Below are positions 52,874 to 60,797 of a stretch of DNA of 64,000 nt, in pieces. The stretch's first letter is position 1; every line of letters starts with the position of its first letter. Source of the stretch: JANSYA01 sp965243385 (GTDB taxonomy: Bacteria > Spirochaetota > Leptospiria > Leptospirales > Leptonemataceae); contig CBDEUV010000001.1 of the NCBI GenBank assembly GCA_965243385.1, forward strand, positions 124,001 through 188,000, in the 5' to 3' direction. The position numbers were made by a program, and so were the translations under genes. Under the pieces are notes generated by a model. The model ran no database searches. It was not told the DNA's origin and worked only from the letters and a program-made list of their open reading frames with translations.

Positions 52874-53820
52874 GCGACCGCCTGCGTGCGGGCCTTCGCC
52901 GCTTTGCGCAAACAGCGCACGGTCACAATCGATTGCGGCGGCGCGTAGCCCTGCCGTAAAAAGAATCCGCCCAGCGGACGGCCAGGACCGAGTTCTAAGA
53001 TTCGGTCTTCGCAGCGTTCGTACAGCCACTGCATGTTCTCCGTCCAGCGCACCGCGCCGCTGATCTGGCGGGTCAGATTGTCGAATAGAGCTTCACGCGC
53101 GCCGGGATGCGGACGCCCGGTGAAATTCGAAAGGACCCGCGTCGCCGCCTCCGGATTACAATCATATTGATCCAGCCAGGCTCGAAAGGGCGTTTCGATA
53201 CCACGCATCAAACCGCAGTGAAAGGGCGCGCTCACGGGCAGATCCACGAATTCGAGTTGCGGCATGTCCGCAGCCAGTCGCTCGCGAACGATGGCGACGC
53301 CGGCCGCCTCGCCGCTGATCACCACCTGCGAATTCGAGTTGTAGTTCGCGACCTCAACGTCGCCTGCAACGATCGCGTCGCGCACCGGCTCGTATTTCAG
53401 CAGGCCGTCCAGCTTGAGGGCGGCCATCGCGCCCCGCCCCGGCGGAACGGCCGCCTGCATGAGCTCGCCGCGTTTGTGCACAATGCGCACCGCGTCCGAG
53501 AAATTCAGAACGCCCGCGGCCACCAGCGCCGCGTATTCGCCCAGGCTATGCCCCGCGAAATAATCCGCGTTCAGCCCCAGCTCCAGGCAGGCGACGCGAT
53601 AGATGGCGATTTCATTCGCCAGAATGGCCGGCTGGGTGAATTCCGTGAGATGCAGGCGCGCATCGTCCTCCGCGAAGCTGATCGCCTTCAGATCCACGCT
53701 GATTGCGTCCGAGGCGGCCTCGTAGGTCGTCCGGGCGATGGGGAACTGCTCGTAAAAATCCCGCCCCATGCCTTCACGCTGGGCCCCCTGGCCCGGAAAG
53801 AGTATCGCTGTCTTCTTCAT
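52870..53820 (-). CDS. fabD: malonyl-CoA:ACP transacylase FabD
   Basis: It loads malonyl units onto ACP. The 316-aa protein starts MKKTAILFPGQGAQ, has the nucleophile S92 in AGHSLGEYAAL, R117, and catalytic H201 in VSAPFHCG, and ends ILELGPGRPLGGF. It is the first enzyme gene of the operon; AGGA lies 6 bases before ATG 53820. The longer frame to 53892 overlaps the operator region and is rejected. The promoter should lie in the 270 bases before it, where three related repeats occur. Confidence 0.94.
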   Translation of the reverse strand: MKKTAILFPGQGAQREGMGRDFYEQFPIARTTYEAASDAISVDLKAISFAEDDARLHLTEFTQPAILANEIAIYRVACLELGLNADYFAGHSLGEYAALVAAGVLNFSDAVRIVHKRGELMQAAVPPGRGAMAALKLDGLLKYEPVRDAIVAGDVEVANYNSNSQVVISGEAAGVAIVRERLAADMPQLEFVDLPVSAPFHCGLMRGIETPFRAWLDQYDCNPEAATRVLSNFTGRPHPGAREALFDNLTRQISGAVRWTENMQWLYERCEDRILELGPGRPLGGFFLRQGYAPPQSIVTVRCLRKAAKARTQAVA

Positions 53821-53889
53821 AACTGTTCCTGTACGGTCACTTGTGTAGGAACTCCTACAAAAGACGCCCCGGGACCGCCCGGCGACGCC

Positions 53890-53911
53890 CATAAAGATTT
53901 TCGTTCGTTAT
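53890..53911. promoter_or_regulatory. operator-like repeat 1 of fatty-acid operon
   Basis: CATAAAGATTTTCGTTCGTTAT. It pairs as an inverted copy with 53951-53972 (20 of 22 bases). The shared core is TCGTTCGYTAT. It lies 70 bases before FabD, probably a TetR site. Confidence 0.6.
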
Positions 53912-53917
53912 AAATCC

Positions 53918-53940
53918 AGACACGAAAAAAGCGCCGCTTT
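53918..53940 (-). terminator. weak hairpin with T-run
   Basis: On the minus strand AAAGC-GGC-GCTTT is followed by further Ts, between the two operator-like repeats. It could end part of the TetR transcript; the 5-bp stem is weak. Confidence 0.3.
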
Positions 53941-53950
53941 CGGCACCTCC

Positions 53951-53972
53951 ATAACGAACGAGAAACTTTATG
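53951..53972. promoter_or_regulatory. operator-like repeat 2 of fatty-acid operon
   Basis: ATAACGAACGAGAAACTTTATG, the inverted partner of the repeat at 53890-53911. The same core as the other two sites, in opposite orientation. Confidence 0.6.
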
Positions 53973-53981
53973 GAACACCAA

Positions 53982-54001
53982 AACGAAACTCGTTCGCTAT
54001 G
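53982..54001. promoter_or_regulatory. operator-like repeat 3, next to a TTGACA box
   Basis: AACGAAACTCGTTCGCTATG carries the core TCGTTCGCTAT in the orientation of repeat 1 (12 of 16 bases alike). It touches a minus-strand TTGACA (54000-54005), a candidate minus-35 box, so binding here could block transcription of the FabD operon. No clear minus-10 was seen. Confidence 0.5.
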
Positions 54002-54089
54002 TCAACCCGAATGGGGCGGCGGGGATGAAAAAGATGAAATTGTCACAGAATCGGCGAATACCGGCCGATATCGGCGGGAAAGGCGCCGA

Positions 54090-54713
54090 TCAATGGCCGG
54101 TGGTGGATTCGAAGCGCCCGCCGGAGGCCAGCAGGTGGTGAAAATGGCGCAGCCCGTCTTCCAGCTGGCGGGCGCCGTGCTCCGAAATCCGGGAAACGCC
54201 CAGGAGCTCCATCGCGATGAGGCCGTAGAGCCAGGCGAACATGGTCCGCGCGAGCGCCTGGGCCTCTTTGCGGGAATACTGTAAATCGCCGGTTCGGTAG
54301 CCGCGACGAAAAGTGTCCAGATAGACCCGATAGGCGGGCGGAATCCGCAGATAGCGCTGCTGGCGATACATCAGGCGATGCATATCTTTGTGCTCGAGAG
54401 CGAAACGCCAGTAGGTACGGGCGACCGCCAGCAACTGGTCGATGGTATTCACGAATCCCAGCCGGGCCTTGCGCAATTCGCGCCCCAGCTCGCGCTCGGT
54501 TTCGCCGATCATGGCGTTATAGATTTCGTCGAAATTTTTAAAATGCGAATAGAGCGCCGAAACGCTGCAGCGCAGGCGGCGGGCCACCTGGCGGACCGTC
54601 AAATCGTCGACTCCCTGTTCGCGCACGACTTCCAGCGCCCCGGCGATGATTTCGCCGCGACTGAGACTGTTGCGGATTCTGCGACCGGATTCGTGTACTC
54701 GGGGTTTCAACAT
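54090..54713 (-). CDS. TetR-family repressor
   Basis: A 207-aa regulator with the TetR DNA-binding start (SRGEIIAGALEVVREQGVDD, then VRQVARRLRCSVSALYSHFK) and an all-helical ligand domain with an aromatic, Arg/Tyr-rich middle (HRLMYRQQRYLRIPPAYRVY) that could bind an acyl chain. It lies directly upstream of the fatty-acid operon on the same strand, with three candidate sites in between, so it is the likely controller, sensing an acyl-CoA/ACP or related lipid signal. Confidence 0.88.
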   Translation of the reverse strand: MLKPRVHESGRRIRNSLSRGEIIAGALEVVREQGVDDLTVRQVARRLRCSVSALYSHFKNFDEIYNAMIGETERELGRELRKARLGFVNTIDQLLAVARTYWRFALEHKDMHRLMYRQQRYLRIPPAYRVYLDTFRRGYRTGDLQYSRKEAQALARTMFAWLYGLIAMELLGVSRISEHGARQLEDGLRHFHHLLASGGRFESTTGH

Positions 54714-54812
54714 ACAGCCCGTTACAGAATCGCGACGATTCGGGCGGATGTCAACCGCAGTTAGAGACGATTGGGAGAGTGCGCGCGAAGGGGTAGCCGG
54801 GGGAAATGCGAC

Positions 54813-55148
54813 TCAGTTCAGGCTCTGGCGCCAGATAGAAACATCTTCGCCGACAGAGCCGCTCACCGAGTAGCTGGCCATTGGCTCTGGAGTAAAAACC
54901 AGGCTCTGAAAAATATATTCATCGCCCTGCCGCGGCTCGCTCTGCTCGGGATCGCCGGTTCCGGCTTTGCGGGCGAAACCTTCGACTGTCAGCGTATTGC
55001 TGTCCGTCGGCAAAAGCCGCGCCCGGATCAGGGTCAGCAGCATTTCCAGGCCGTCCGGCTTCGTGCGATAGATGGTAATCAGGTCCGCATCACAGGCGAT
55101 ATGAACAGCCGTATGCACGGCGCCGTTGATTTCGATGCGACCTTTCAT
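54813..55148 (-). CDS. hypothetical protein, 111 aa
   Basis: A soluble beta-rich protein without recognisable motifs. It begins MKGRIEINGAVHTAVHIACD and has a mid-region with EGFARKAGTGDPEQSE. No signal peptide. It starts 36 bases after the small membrane-protein gene at 55185-55349 and is probably cotranscribed with it. Confidence 0.6.
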   Translation of the reverse strand: MKGRIEINGAVHTAVHIACDADLITIYRTKPDGLEMLLTLIRARLLPTDSNTLTVEGFARKAGTGDPEQSEPRQGDEYIFQSLVFTPEPMASYSVSGSVGEDVSIWRQSLN

Positions 55149-55184
55149 ATTCGTGCTACTCCCGCCGGACGATGCGGCCCGGAT

Positions 55185-55349
55185 CTATTTGTCTTCGGCT
55201 GAAACGATAGCCAGATAAGCCACCACGCCGGCAAATCCGATGGTGCAGACCATGAGAAAGACAAAATAAAATACGCCCAAATCCATACCATCAATGAGCC
55301 GACCGCCATATGCGCGGTCAAGCCCGAAATCAATATTTCGCGGCGCCAT
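55185..55349 (-). CDS. 54-aa single-TM protein
   Basis: A short frame encoding a protein that starts MAPRNIDFGLDRAYGGRLID, then one membrane helix (LGVFYFVFLMVCTIGFAG and on) and a short acidic end (SAEDK). ATG 55286 inside it is an alternative start that keeps the helix. The frame fits much better than the competing open frame in the same bases, which is not protein-like. No strong ribosome site. Function unknown. Confidence 0.5.
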   Translation of the reverse strand: MAPRNIDFGLDRAYGGRLIDGMDLGVFYFVFLMVCTIGFAGVVAYLAIVSAEDK

Positions 55350-55684
55350 CCACGTCTTTTCGCTTAGGTAGTATTACATAACGATATTAACCTGTTAATT
55401 TAGTCGGCGACACGCGAAAGCGAATACGAGGCGAAAGCTCTTATCCATGCACTGCGATTCGCGACGATTCGAAGTCCCCAAAGCGCGGCGACCCTTCGCT
55501 ACCTGTCCTGCCTGCGCCCTCGCGCTCTCTCGCCATAAAGCCAGGCTGCAAGCATTAGCGGGCGGGCCCGCGTCAGGGGCGGAAACTCGGTCCTTCATCC
55601 GGGATTTCCTAATGAGACATAATCCAGGAGAGCGGGATTTCCGAAAAGCCGGCGGCGACCTTCGATCAGGATCCGGCTTGCAGA
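55350..55684. other. intergenic, no gene seen
   Basis: A 335-base stretch between the small membrane-protein gene and the downstream end of the diguanylate cyclase gene. Frames open here are antisense or extensions of neighbours and have no ribosome site or conserved-looking product. An AT-rich patch at about 55370-55402 may be the promoter of the leftward pair. Confidence 0.4.
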
Positions 55685-56716
55685 TCAGGCCGGCTGTTCG
55701 CCGGCCAGGCAAATGCGATTCTTGCCGTGGGCCTTGGCGGCGTACAGCGCGCGATCCGCCTGCAAAAAGACTTCGCCGGGCTCTTTGCCGTGCTCGGGGA
55801 AATGCGCGACTCCGCCGCTGATGGTGATGCTGCCGTGCTGCAGTCGGGCTTCCGCCACCCGTCGAATGACGCGTTCGATCAACGGCCGGGCCTGACCGGC
55901 GGTCGTCTCCGGCAGGATCGCCACGAATTCTTCGCCGCCAAAACGGCACGGGATGTCTTCGCTGCGCAGAGTTTCGCGCAACAAAAGACCGACCTGACGC
56001 AGAACCTCGTCGCCGGCGGCGTGGCCGAAGCGATCGTTGTATTGCTTGAAATCGTCGATGTCGAAGACGAGCAGCGCCACGCAGGCGTCGTGTCGGCGAG
56101 CGCGATTGATTTCGCGGGCCAGCGATCGATCAAAATAGCGCCGGTTAAAGAGCCCGGTCAATTCGTCCTGGAGCGAGCTGCGCACCACCTCGTCGAAAAG
56201 CGAGATCTCGATCATCTTTGGGCTTTTCAAGATCCGATTCAGGCCGACGAAATAGTCGAGCATCGCCACTCGAAAACTAACAGGCCGGCCCAATTTTTGG
56301 CCGAGCTGTTCGCAGTGCCCGAGAATGCGCTGCCAGTGCTCCTGGGCTTCTTCGCTCGAAAAATCATAGTGCACGAGCACCCGGAAAAGATCCGTATAAA
56401 AATTCTCGCCGGAGTTTTTGCGCAGCTCCTCCAGCTCTTCCAGGACAAGCTGCTCGTTGCCGGAATCCTCCGCCAGGGCCTGCTTGATCCGATCCGAGAG
56501 CGTCGCCTCGGCCGCCTTCAGCTGATCGATGGTCTGGTGGAGCTGATAGATTTCTTCGCGACTGAGGTGCTGAACCCGCTCGTGCGCCTGGATCGTGCGG
56601 TCAGCTTCGAGCAGCTCGTCCCGGCTGTACAGCGTCAGCTTCTCGTAGGCGTCAATGATCTGCTGGAGCCGCCGAATCTCGGCCTGGGGGTTTTCCGGTT
56701 GCTGCGGGGTGCTCAT
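55685..56716 (-). CDS. diguanylate cyclase (GGDEF)
   Basis: It makes cyclic di-GMP from two GTP. The 343-aa protein has an N-terminal coiled coil (about 10-100), a helical region of unknown type (105-175) and a GGDEF domain: DELTGLFNRRYFDR (184-197), VFDIDDFKQYND, and the active site GGEEF at 260-264. The inhibitory site RxxD (RSED, 251-254) lies five residues before it, so product feedback is likely. No membrane or receiver domain, so the input is probably a cytosolic partner. It stands alone. Confidence 0.94.
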   Translation of the reverse strand: MSTPQQPENPQAEIRRLQQIIDAYEKLTLYSRDELLEADRTIQAHERVQHLSREEIYQLHQTIDQLKAAEATLSDRIKQALAEDSGNEQLVLEELEELRKNSGENFYTDLFRVLVHYDFSSEEAQEHWQRILGHCEQLGQKLGRPVSFRVAMLDYFVGLNRILKSPKMIEISLFDEVVRSSLQDELTGLFNRRYFDRSLAREINRARRHDACVALLVFDIDDFKQYNDRFGHAAGDEVLRQVGLLLRETLRSEDIPCRFGGEEFVAILPETTAGQARPLIERVIRRVAEARLQHGSITISGGVAHFPEHGKEPGEVFLQADRALYAAKAHGKNRICLAGEQPA

Positions 56717-56822
56717 GAATACTACGTATTATTGAATATCCGCTTCGAACATTGACAACCATAATTCGCCGAATTCCGGGGAAGCGCTTGACCCGCCGGC
56801 GGGATTTTCCAGACTCCCGGAC

Positions 56823-58658
56823 ATGTCGCCGCATCGTCGCTCACCCCGCGCCACCGCTTTCGATCGCAAGGTACGCCCGGCGGCAGCCGGCCGGCCCGGG
56901 GCCCGAATCCGGCGGGCCCGGCCACAGAGGACGGCCGCCGCGCAGCGCAGGCCCGGATTTGCGGCGCGGCCCTTCCTTTCGCTGGCGCTGCTGCTCTGCC
57001 TGGCCGTCGCGGGACTGCCCCGGTGCATCGCCGTTTACGAGGCGATTACGGCCATTGACATCGACGACATCCGGGACCGCGGCAAACTCAAGGTGATCAC
57101 ATCTTACGGCGCCAACAGCTATTTTATTTATCGTGGGCAGCCCATGGGCTACGAGTACGAGCTGCTCGAGCGCCTGGCGGACGACCTGGGGGTCGAGCTG
57201 GAAATCGTGGTCACCCGGGATATGGACAATATCGTCTATATGCTCAACAGCGGGCTGGGCGATCTGGTCGCAAGCAATCTGGTGGTAACCCGCCGGCGCG
57301 CCAAAGAAGTCACCTTCACCGAACATCTCATGACCACGCGCCAGGTGCTGGTCCAGCGCCGACCGTGGCATCGTCCCAAACCGGCCGAGGCCGATTCGCC
57401 GGAGCAGACCGCGAGCACCCCGCCGGCCGACCAGAGCGCGGCTACGGGAGACGGCGACGTCGGCAAATCGACCACGGAGCCCGACGAAACCGGCCCCGAA
57501 CAGCCGGCCGGGCAAACAACGGGAGCAACCGTCCCGACCCCCGTCATCCGCGACCCGATCGATCTCATCGGCAAGACCGTGCACGTACGGGGCGGCTCGG
57601 CTTTTTACGAACGACTGCGCAATCTCGAAGACGAAATCGGCGGCGATATAAAAATCGAAACGGTACCGGGCAACGTCACGACCGAAGAGCTGATCCGGCG
57701 GGTGCACGCGGGCGAAATCGACTATACCGTGGCGGACGAACCGACCGCGCTGATCAACCGGGGCTATTACGCGGGACTCGATGTAGAAACCTCGGTCAGC
57801 TTTCCGCAGCGCATCGCCTGGGTCGTGCGCGGCCAATCGCCGCAATTGCGTGAAGCGATCAACGCCTGGATTCTGCGCGTCCAGAATAACGGCGACCTGA
57901 CCACGCTGTACAATAAGTACTATCGCAACGACCGGGCCTTTCGCGAACGAGTCGACAGCGAATTCTATCTGGCGGCGGATACGACGGACGCGGACGCGGG
58001 GGCCGACGCGACCGGCGGAAGCGACGCGCAATCCGACCAGGGAGACGACCCGCAGAATAAAATCTCGGTCTTCGACGATCGCATTCGCGAAGCCGCGCGT
58101 ACCATCGACTGGGACTGGCGCCTGCTGGCGTCCCTGATCTATCAGGAGAGTCGCTTTAATCCGCGCGCCCGCTCCTGGGCGGGAGCGGCGGGGCTAATGC
58201 AGCTGATGCCGGAGACCGGCCGGCAGTACAATCTGCGTAATTTCTACGATCCGAATCAGAATATAAAAGCCGGCGCCGCGCATCTCAAATGGCTCGGCAC
58301 GCGCTGGAAAGACGAAATCGCCGAGCCCGAGGAGCGCCTGAAATTCATTCTCGCTTCGTACAACGCCGGCTCCGGCCACGTCGAAGACGCGCGCATTCTG
58401 GCCCGATTGAACAAACGCAACGCCGACGTCTGGGAGGAAACGGCGCCGTTTCTCTTAAAGCTGGCGGATCCGGAATATTATAATTTGCCGGAAGTCCAGC
58501 ATGGCTATTGTCGCGGCGAAGAACCCTTTTTGTACGTCAAAGAGATCCTTTCCCGCTTCGAACAGTACCAGCGTTTCATAGAACCCGACCAACCCCCCGA
58601 GACCGAAAACGAAGCCGAGACTGAAGCCGCCGAAGAAAAAGCCATATCCGGCGGCTAA
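56823..58658 (+). CDS. MltF-like lytic transglycosylase with solute-binding domain
   Basis: A 611-aa periplasmic enzyme that cleaves peptidoglycan glycan strands. After a long Arg-rich N-region and a hydrophobic segment (about 50-65) come an extracellular solute-binding (SBP_bac_3-like) domain (88-180 and 240-380) and a lytic transglycosylase domain (415-570): E442 in LIYQESRFNPRA, AGAAGLMQLMPETG and ASYNAGSGHV. In MltF the binding domain senses muropeptides. A Pro/Ser/Thr-rich insert of about 55 residues (185-240) splits the binding domain, and a second acidic linker (385-412) precedes the enzyme part. The N-region of almost 50 residues suggests that the true start lies further in. Confidence 0.9.
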   Translation: MSPHRRSPRATAFDRKVRPAAAGRPGARIRRARPQRTAAAQRRPGFAARPFLSLALLLCLAVAGLPRCIAVYEAITAIDIDDIRDRGKLKVITSYGANSYFIYRGQPMGYEYELLERLADDLGVELEIVVTRDMDNIVYMLNSGLGDLVASNLVVTRRRAKEVTFTEHLMTTRQVLVQRRPWHRPKPAEADSPEQTASTPPADQSAATGDGDVGKSTTEPDETGPEQPAGQTTGATVPTPVIRDPIDLIGKTVHVRGGSAFYERLRNLEDEIGGDIKIETVPGNVTTEELIRRVHAGEIDYTVADEPTALINRGYYAGLDVETSVSFPQRIAWVVRGQSPQLREAINAWILRVQNNGDLTTLYNKYYRNDRAFRERVDSEFYLAADTTDADAGADATGGSDAQSDQGDDPQNKISVFDDRIREAARTIDWDWRLLASLIYQESRFNPRARSWAGAAGLMQLMPETGRQYNLRNFYDPNQNIKAGAAHLKWLGTRWKDEIAEPEERLKFILASYNAGSGHVEDARILARLNKRNADVWEETAPFLLKLADPEYYNLPEVQHGYCRGEEPFLYVKEILSRFEQYQRFIEPDQPPETENEAETEAAEEKAISGG

Positions 58659-58685
58659 GCGCGGACGATGCGACGACACAGATCG

Positions 58686-59591
58686 CTAAGTTGCGGTCGG
58701 CGGCTTTTTGCGAGACGAACGCGCGGCGCTCTTTTTTTTCACGGTGCGCTTATCGCCCGGCGAAGGTCTGCGCTTCGCGGCCTTCTTGCCGACCGCTCCC
58801 GATTTACGCCGGTTCTCGAATTCGATGAGCCGCAAACGTTCGGCGGCGGCCGGATCATTGCGATAGTTGTCGAATACCAGGATTATGCCCGTCAACACAA
58901 GCGCGAGAGTATATACCGCTCCCACACCGGCGGCGAGCACGCCCAGCCATAATGTCGCCAGGAAGGACAGACTCAAAAGCAAGGTGCGGCGCGTGCGGCC
59001 GGTGGTCAGTAGATAAGAGCTTTTTAATGCGGCGCGCACGCCCAGCCCGCCGTCGATCACGAAGAGCGGCGCAAAGATCAGACGCGCCATTAACCACAAA
59101 AATAAACACAATCCCGCGACGAGGCGAATTTGAATCAGGCCCTGATGTTCATTGATATCGACGACGACTTTTACCAGCAGCACGTACAGAAAATAATAGT
59201 ACACCAGGAATAGCAGCATGTGCCAGTACCGGCGCAGATCGGTCAAAAACAGCAGCCGCCAGGCGGGACTCTGCAGGGGCCCATCGGCGTCTCGCACCAG
59301 CCGGTTCATAAACTGAATCAGGCCGCCCAGGAAATACGCCGTGAAGGGCAGCGTCAACACGCTCAAGAGAACGTTCTGCTGATCGCGCATATGTACGACG
59401 GCGAGCACCAGTTGTATCGCCGCCAGGTGTACGCCGGTCATGATCAGACCAAAGAGCGCCGTCGCGCCCAGGGCCCGTCGCCACCGGCGCGCCACGATTT
59501 CGTGAGCGTAGAGGTAATAGTTGCGAACGATCCGGAAACTGATGCGGGGCAATTCCGGGATCGCCTGCCTGTGGGGCGGCGATGCAGGCAC
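58686..59591 (-). CDS. multi-pass membrane protein with basic tail
   Basis: A 301-aa protein with about six membrane segments (near residues 42-65, 75-98, 120-150, 160-180, 205-240) and a highly basic, Lys/Arg/Ser-rich tail (PSPGDKRTVKKKSAARSSRK). No catalytic motif recognised. The start appears to be GTG 59591; the ribosome site is weak. It converges on the MltF-like gene. Confidence 0.75.
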   Translation of the reverse strand: MPASPPHRQAIPELPRISFRIVRNYYLYAHEIVARRWRRALGATALFGLIMTGVHLAAIQLVLAVVHMRDQQNVLLSVLTLPFTAYFLGGLIQFMNRLVRDADGPLQSPAWRLLFLTDLRRYWHMLLFLVYYYFLYVLLVKVVVDINEHQGLIQIRLVAGLCLFLWLMARLIFAPLFVIDGGLGVRAALKSSYLLTTGRTRRTLLLSLSFLATLWLGVLAAGVGAVYTLALVLTGIILVFDNYRNDPAAAERLRLIEFENRRKSGAVGKKAAKRRPSPGDKRTVKKKSAARSSRKKPPTAT

Positions 59592-59653
59592 GACCCCAGA
59601 GGCACGCCTGGATTCAGGGTGTCTACTGTTTAATCGGCACGCAGGCGAACACG

Positions 59654-59677
59654 AAAAAACCGGGGCGTGCGCCCCGG
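59654..59677 (-). terminator. intrinsic terminator after phasin-like gene
   Basis: On the minus strand a 7-bp GC stem (CCGGGGC / GCCCCGG) with a 4-base loop is followed directly by six Ts. It lies 50 bases after the stop of the phasin-like gene and should end that transcript. Confidence 0.85.
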
Positions 59678-59727
59678 CTTATTTCATCGCACTCGATCAA
59701 AATCGAATGCTGAAAGCTACCTGTAAA

Positions 59728-60063
59728 TCAGGCTTTTTGGCCGATCGCGGACTCTACTTTGCCCTGCAGATCTTTTACAGACGCGATGCCCTGATCGATC
59801 AGGCCGCGCAGTTGAACGACTTGTTCGCTCTGGTCGGCGGCGCCTTTCGCTACCAGTTCTTCGTAACCTTTTTCCAGCTGCGCGCGCAGGCTGGTGAACT
59901 GCTCTTCCGCGCCTTTGATCAGGCCTTGCGGTCCGTTTTCCTGCAGATCAGCAACTACGGTTTCGATCTGACCTTTCAGATTCAGAATCTGGGTTTCGAT
60001 TTCTTTATAGAGACCGAGTCCTGCGTTGAGTGCGTCGTGAGCGCCGGTTTCGAGATTTGACAT
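59728..60063 (-). CDS. phasin-like helical protein
   Basis: A 111-aa, entirely helical protein with heptad repeats (LGLYKEIETQILNLKGQIE; FTSLRAQLEKGYEELVAK; LRGLIDQGIASVKDLQGK), resembling the phasin-related proteins annotated in Leptospira. Phasins coat polyhydroxyalkanoate granules; no PHA synthase lies here, so a granule role is not shown. It has its own terminator and a 320-base upstream region, pointing to a monocistronic, possibly highly expressed gene. Confidence 0.75.
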   Translation of the reverse strand: MSNLETGAHDALNAGLGLYKEIETQILNLKGQIETVVADLQENGPQGLIKGAEEQFTSLRAQLEKGYEELVAKGAADQSEQVVQLRGLIDQGIASVKDLQGKVESAIGQKA

Positions 60064-60386
60064 TTGAATTCCCCTTGGTTTCTGGTTCGCAATATGGCCC
60101 GACCTGAATCAGGCCGATCACCCTTGTGCGTTGCGCCATGTTTTGTGCAGCGCACCAGAAGTCAAGTCAAAACCTAAAAATTGTTACGAATCCGACAGGA
60201 ATTGAATCCGGGATTTGAACGATCCGGGTACCGGTACGATTTATACGACATAGTTCAGTAGTTTCCACAAGCTCTCGCATGGGTTTAAATCATAGCCTGA
60301 TCGGCACAAACTGACGGAATCCTCATCGATGGCCGCGAGCAATCGTCGTCTATTAAGGTGCAACCATCGAAGAGGCAGGCGATATT
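60064..60386. promoter_or_regulatory. divergent intergenic region
   Basis: A 323-base stretch between the divergent phasin-like and CheY-like genes. It has short dyads (CCTGA-A-TCAGG near 60100 and CCGGGTACCGG near 60226) and an AT-rich middle, but no box pair that I can defend. It must hold promoters for both genes. No ORF is supported. Confidence 0.4.
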
Positions 60387-60797
60387 ATGGATAATTTAAC
60401 AAAATCTTCCGAGCAGTACACCGTACTGGTTTCCGAAGACAGCGATTTCATTCGCCGGGTCATTTGTTCTACGCTGAAGAAATCGGGTTATCTGACGATC
60501 GAAGCCCGCGACGGTTCGGAAGCGCGCAAACTGCTCGCGACCGCGAACGCGGATCTGATTCTCAGCGATTTTAATATGCCGAATCTGAACGGCCAGGAGC
60601 TACTTGAGGCGGCCCGGAACGAACCCGCGACCGCCAACACGCCGGTAGTGATTCTCTCATCCGAAACACGGCGGGATCTAATGGACCAGGCGATCGCCGC
60701 CGGAGCGAGCGCCTGGCTCACCAAACCCTTCCAGACCGCAGAGCTGCTGGCGACGATCGAACAGGCGCTCGGAAAATCCGCGGCGCTCCCGACCTGA
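60387..60797 (+). CDS. stand-alone CheY-like response regulator, second copy
   Basis: A 136-aa receiver domain: acidic E17/D18, phospho-acceptor D61 in LILSDFNMPNLNG, SSET loop (91-94) and K113 in TKPF. It lacks an output domain. It is a paralogue of the receiver at 37261, and both lie near LDR-type lipoprotein genes. Its stop is adjacent to the stop of the convergent lipoprotein gene (no gap). Confidence 0.92.
   Translation: MDNLTKSSEQYTVLVSEDSDFIRRVICSTLKKSGYLTIEARDGSEARKLLATANADLILSDFNMPNLNGQELLEAARNEPATANTPVVILSSETRRDLMDQAIAAGASAWLTKPFQTAELLATIEQALGKSAALPT

Noticed and set aside
55145..55333. 62-codon minus-strand frame rich in Trp
   Set aside because: The neighbouring frame 55185-55349 gives a more protein-like membrane peptide; both cannot be coding over the same bases.
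60195..60260. tRNA-like sequence around GGGATTTGAACGATCC
   Set aside because: It recalls the T-loop of a minus-strand tRNA, but the T-stem does not pair and no acceptor, D-arm or anticodon arm can be drawn.
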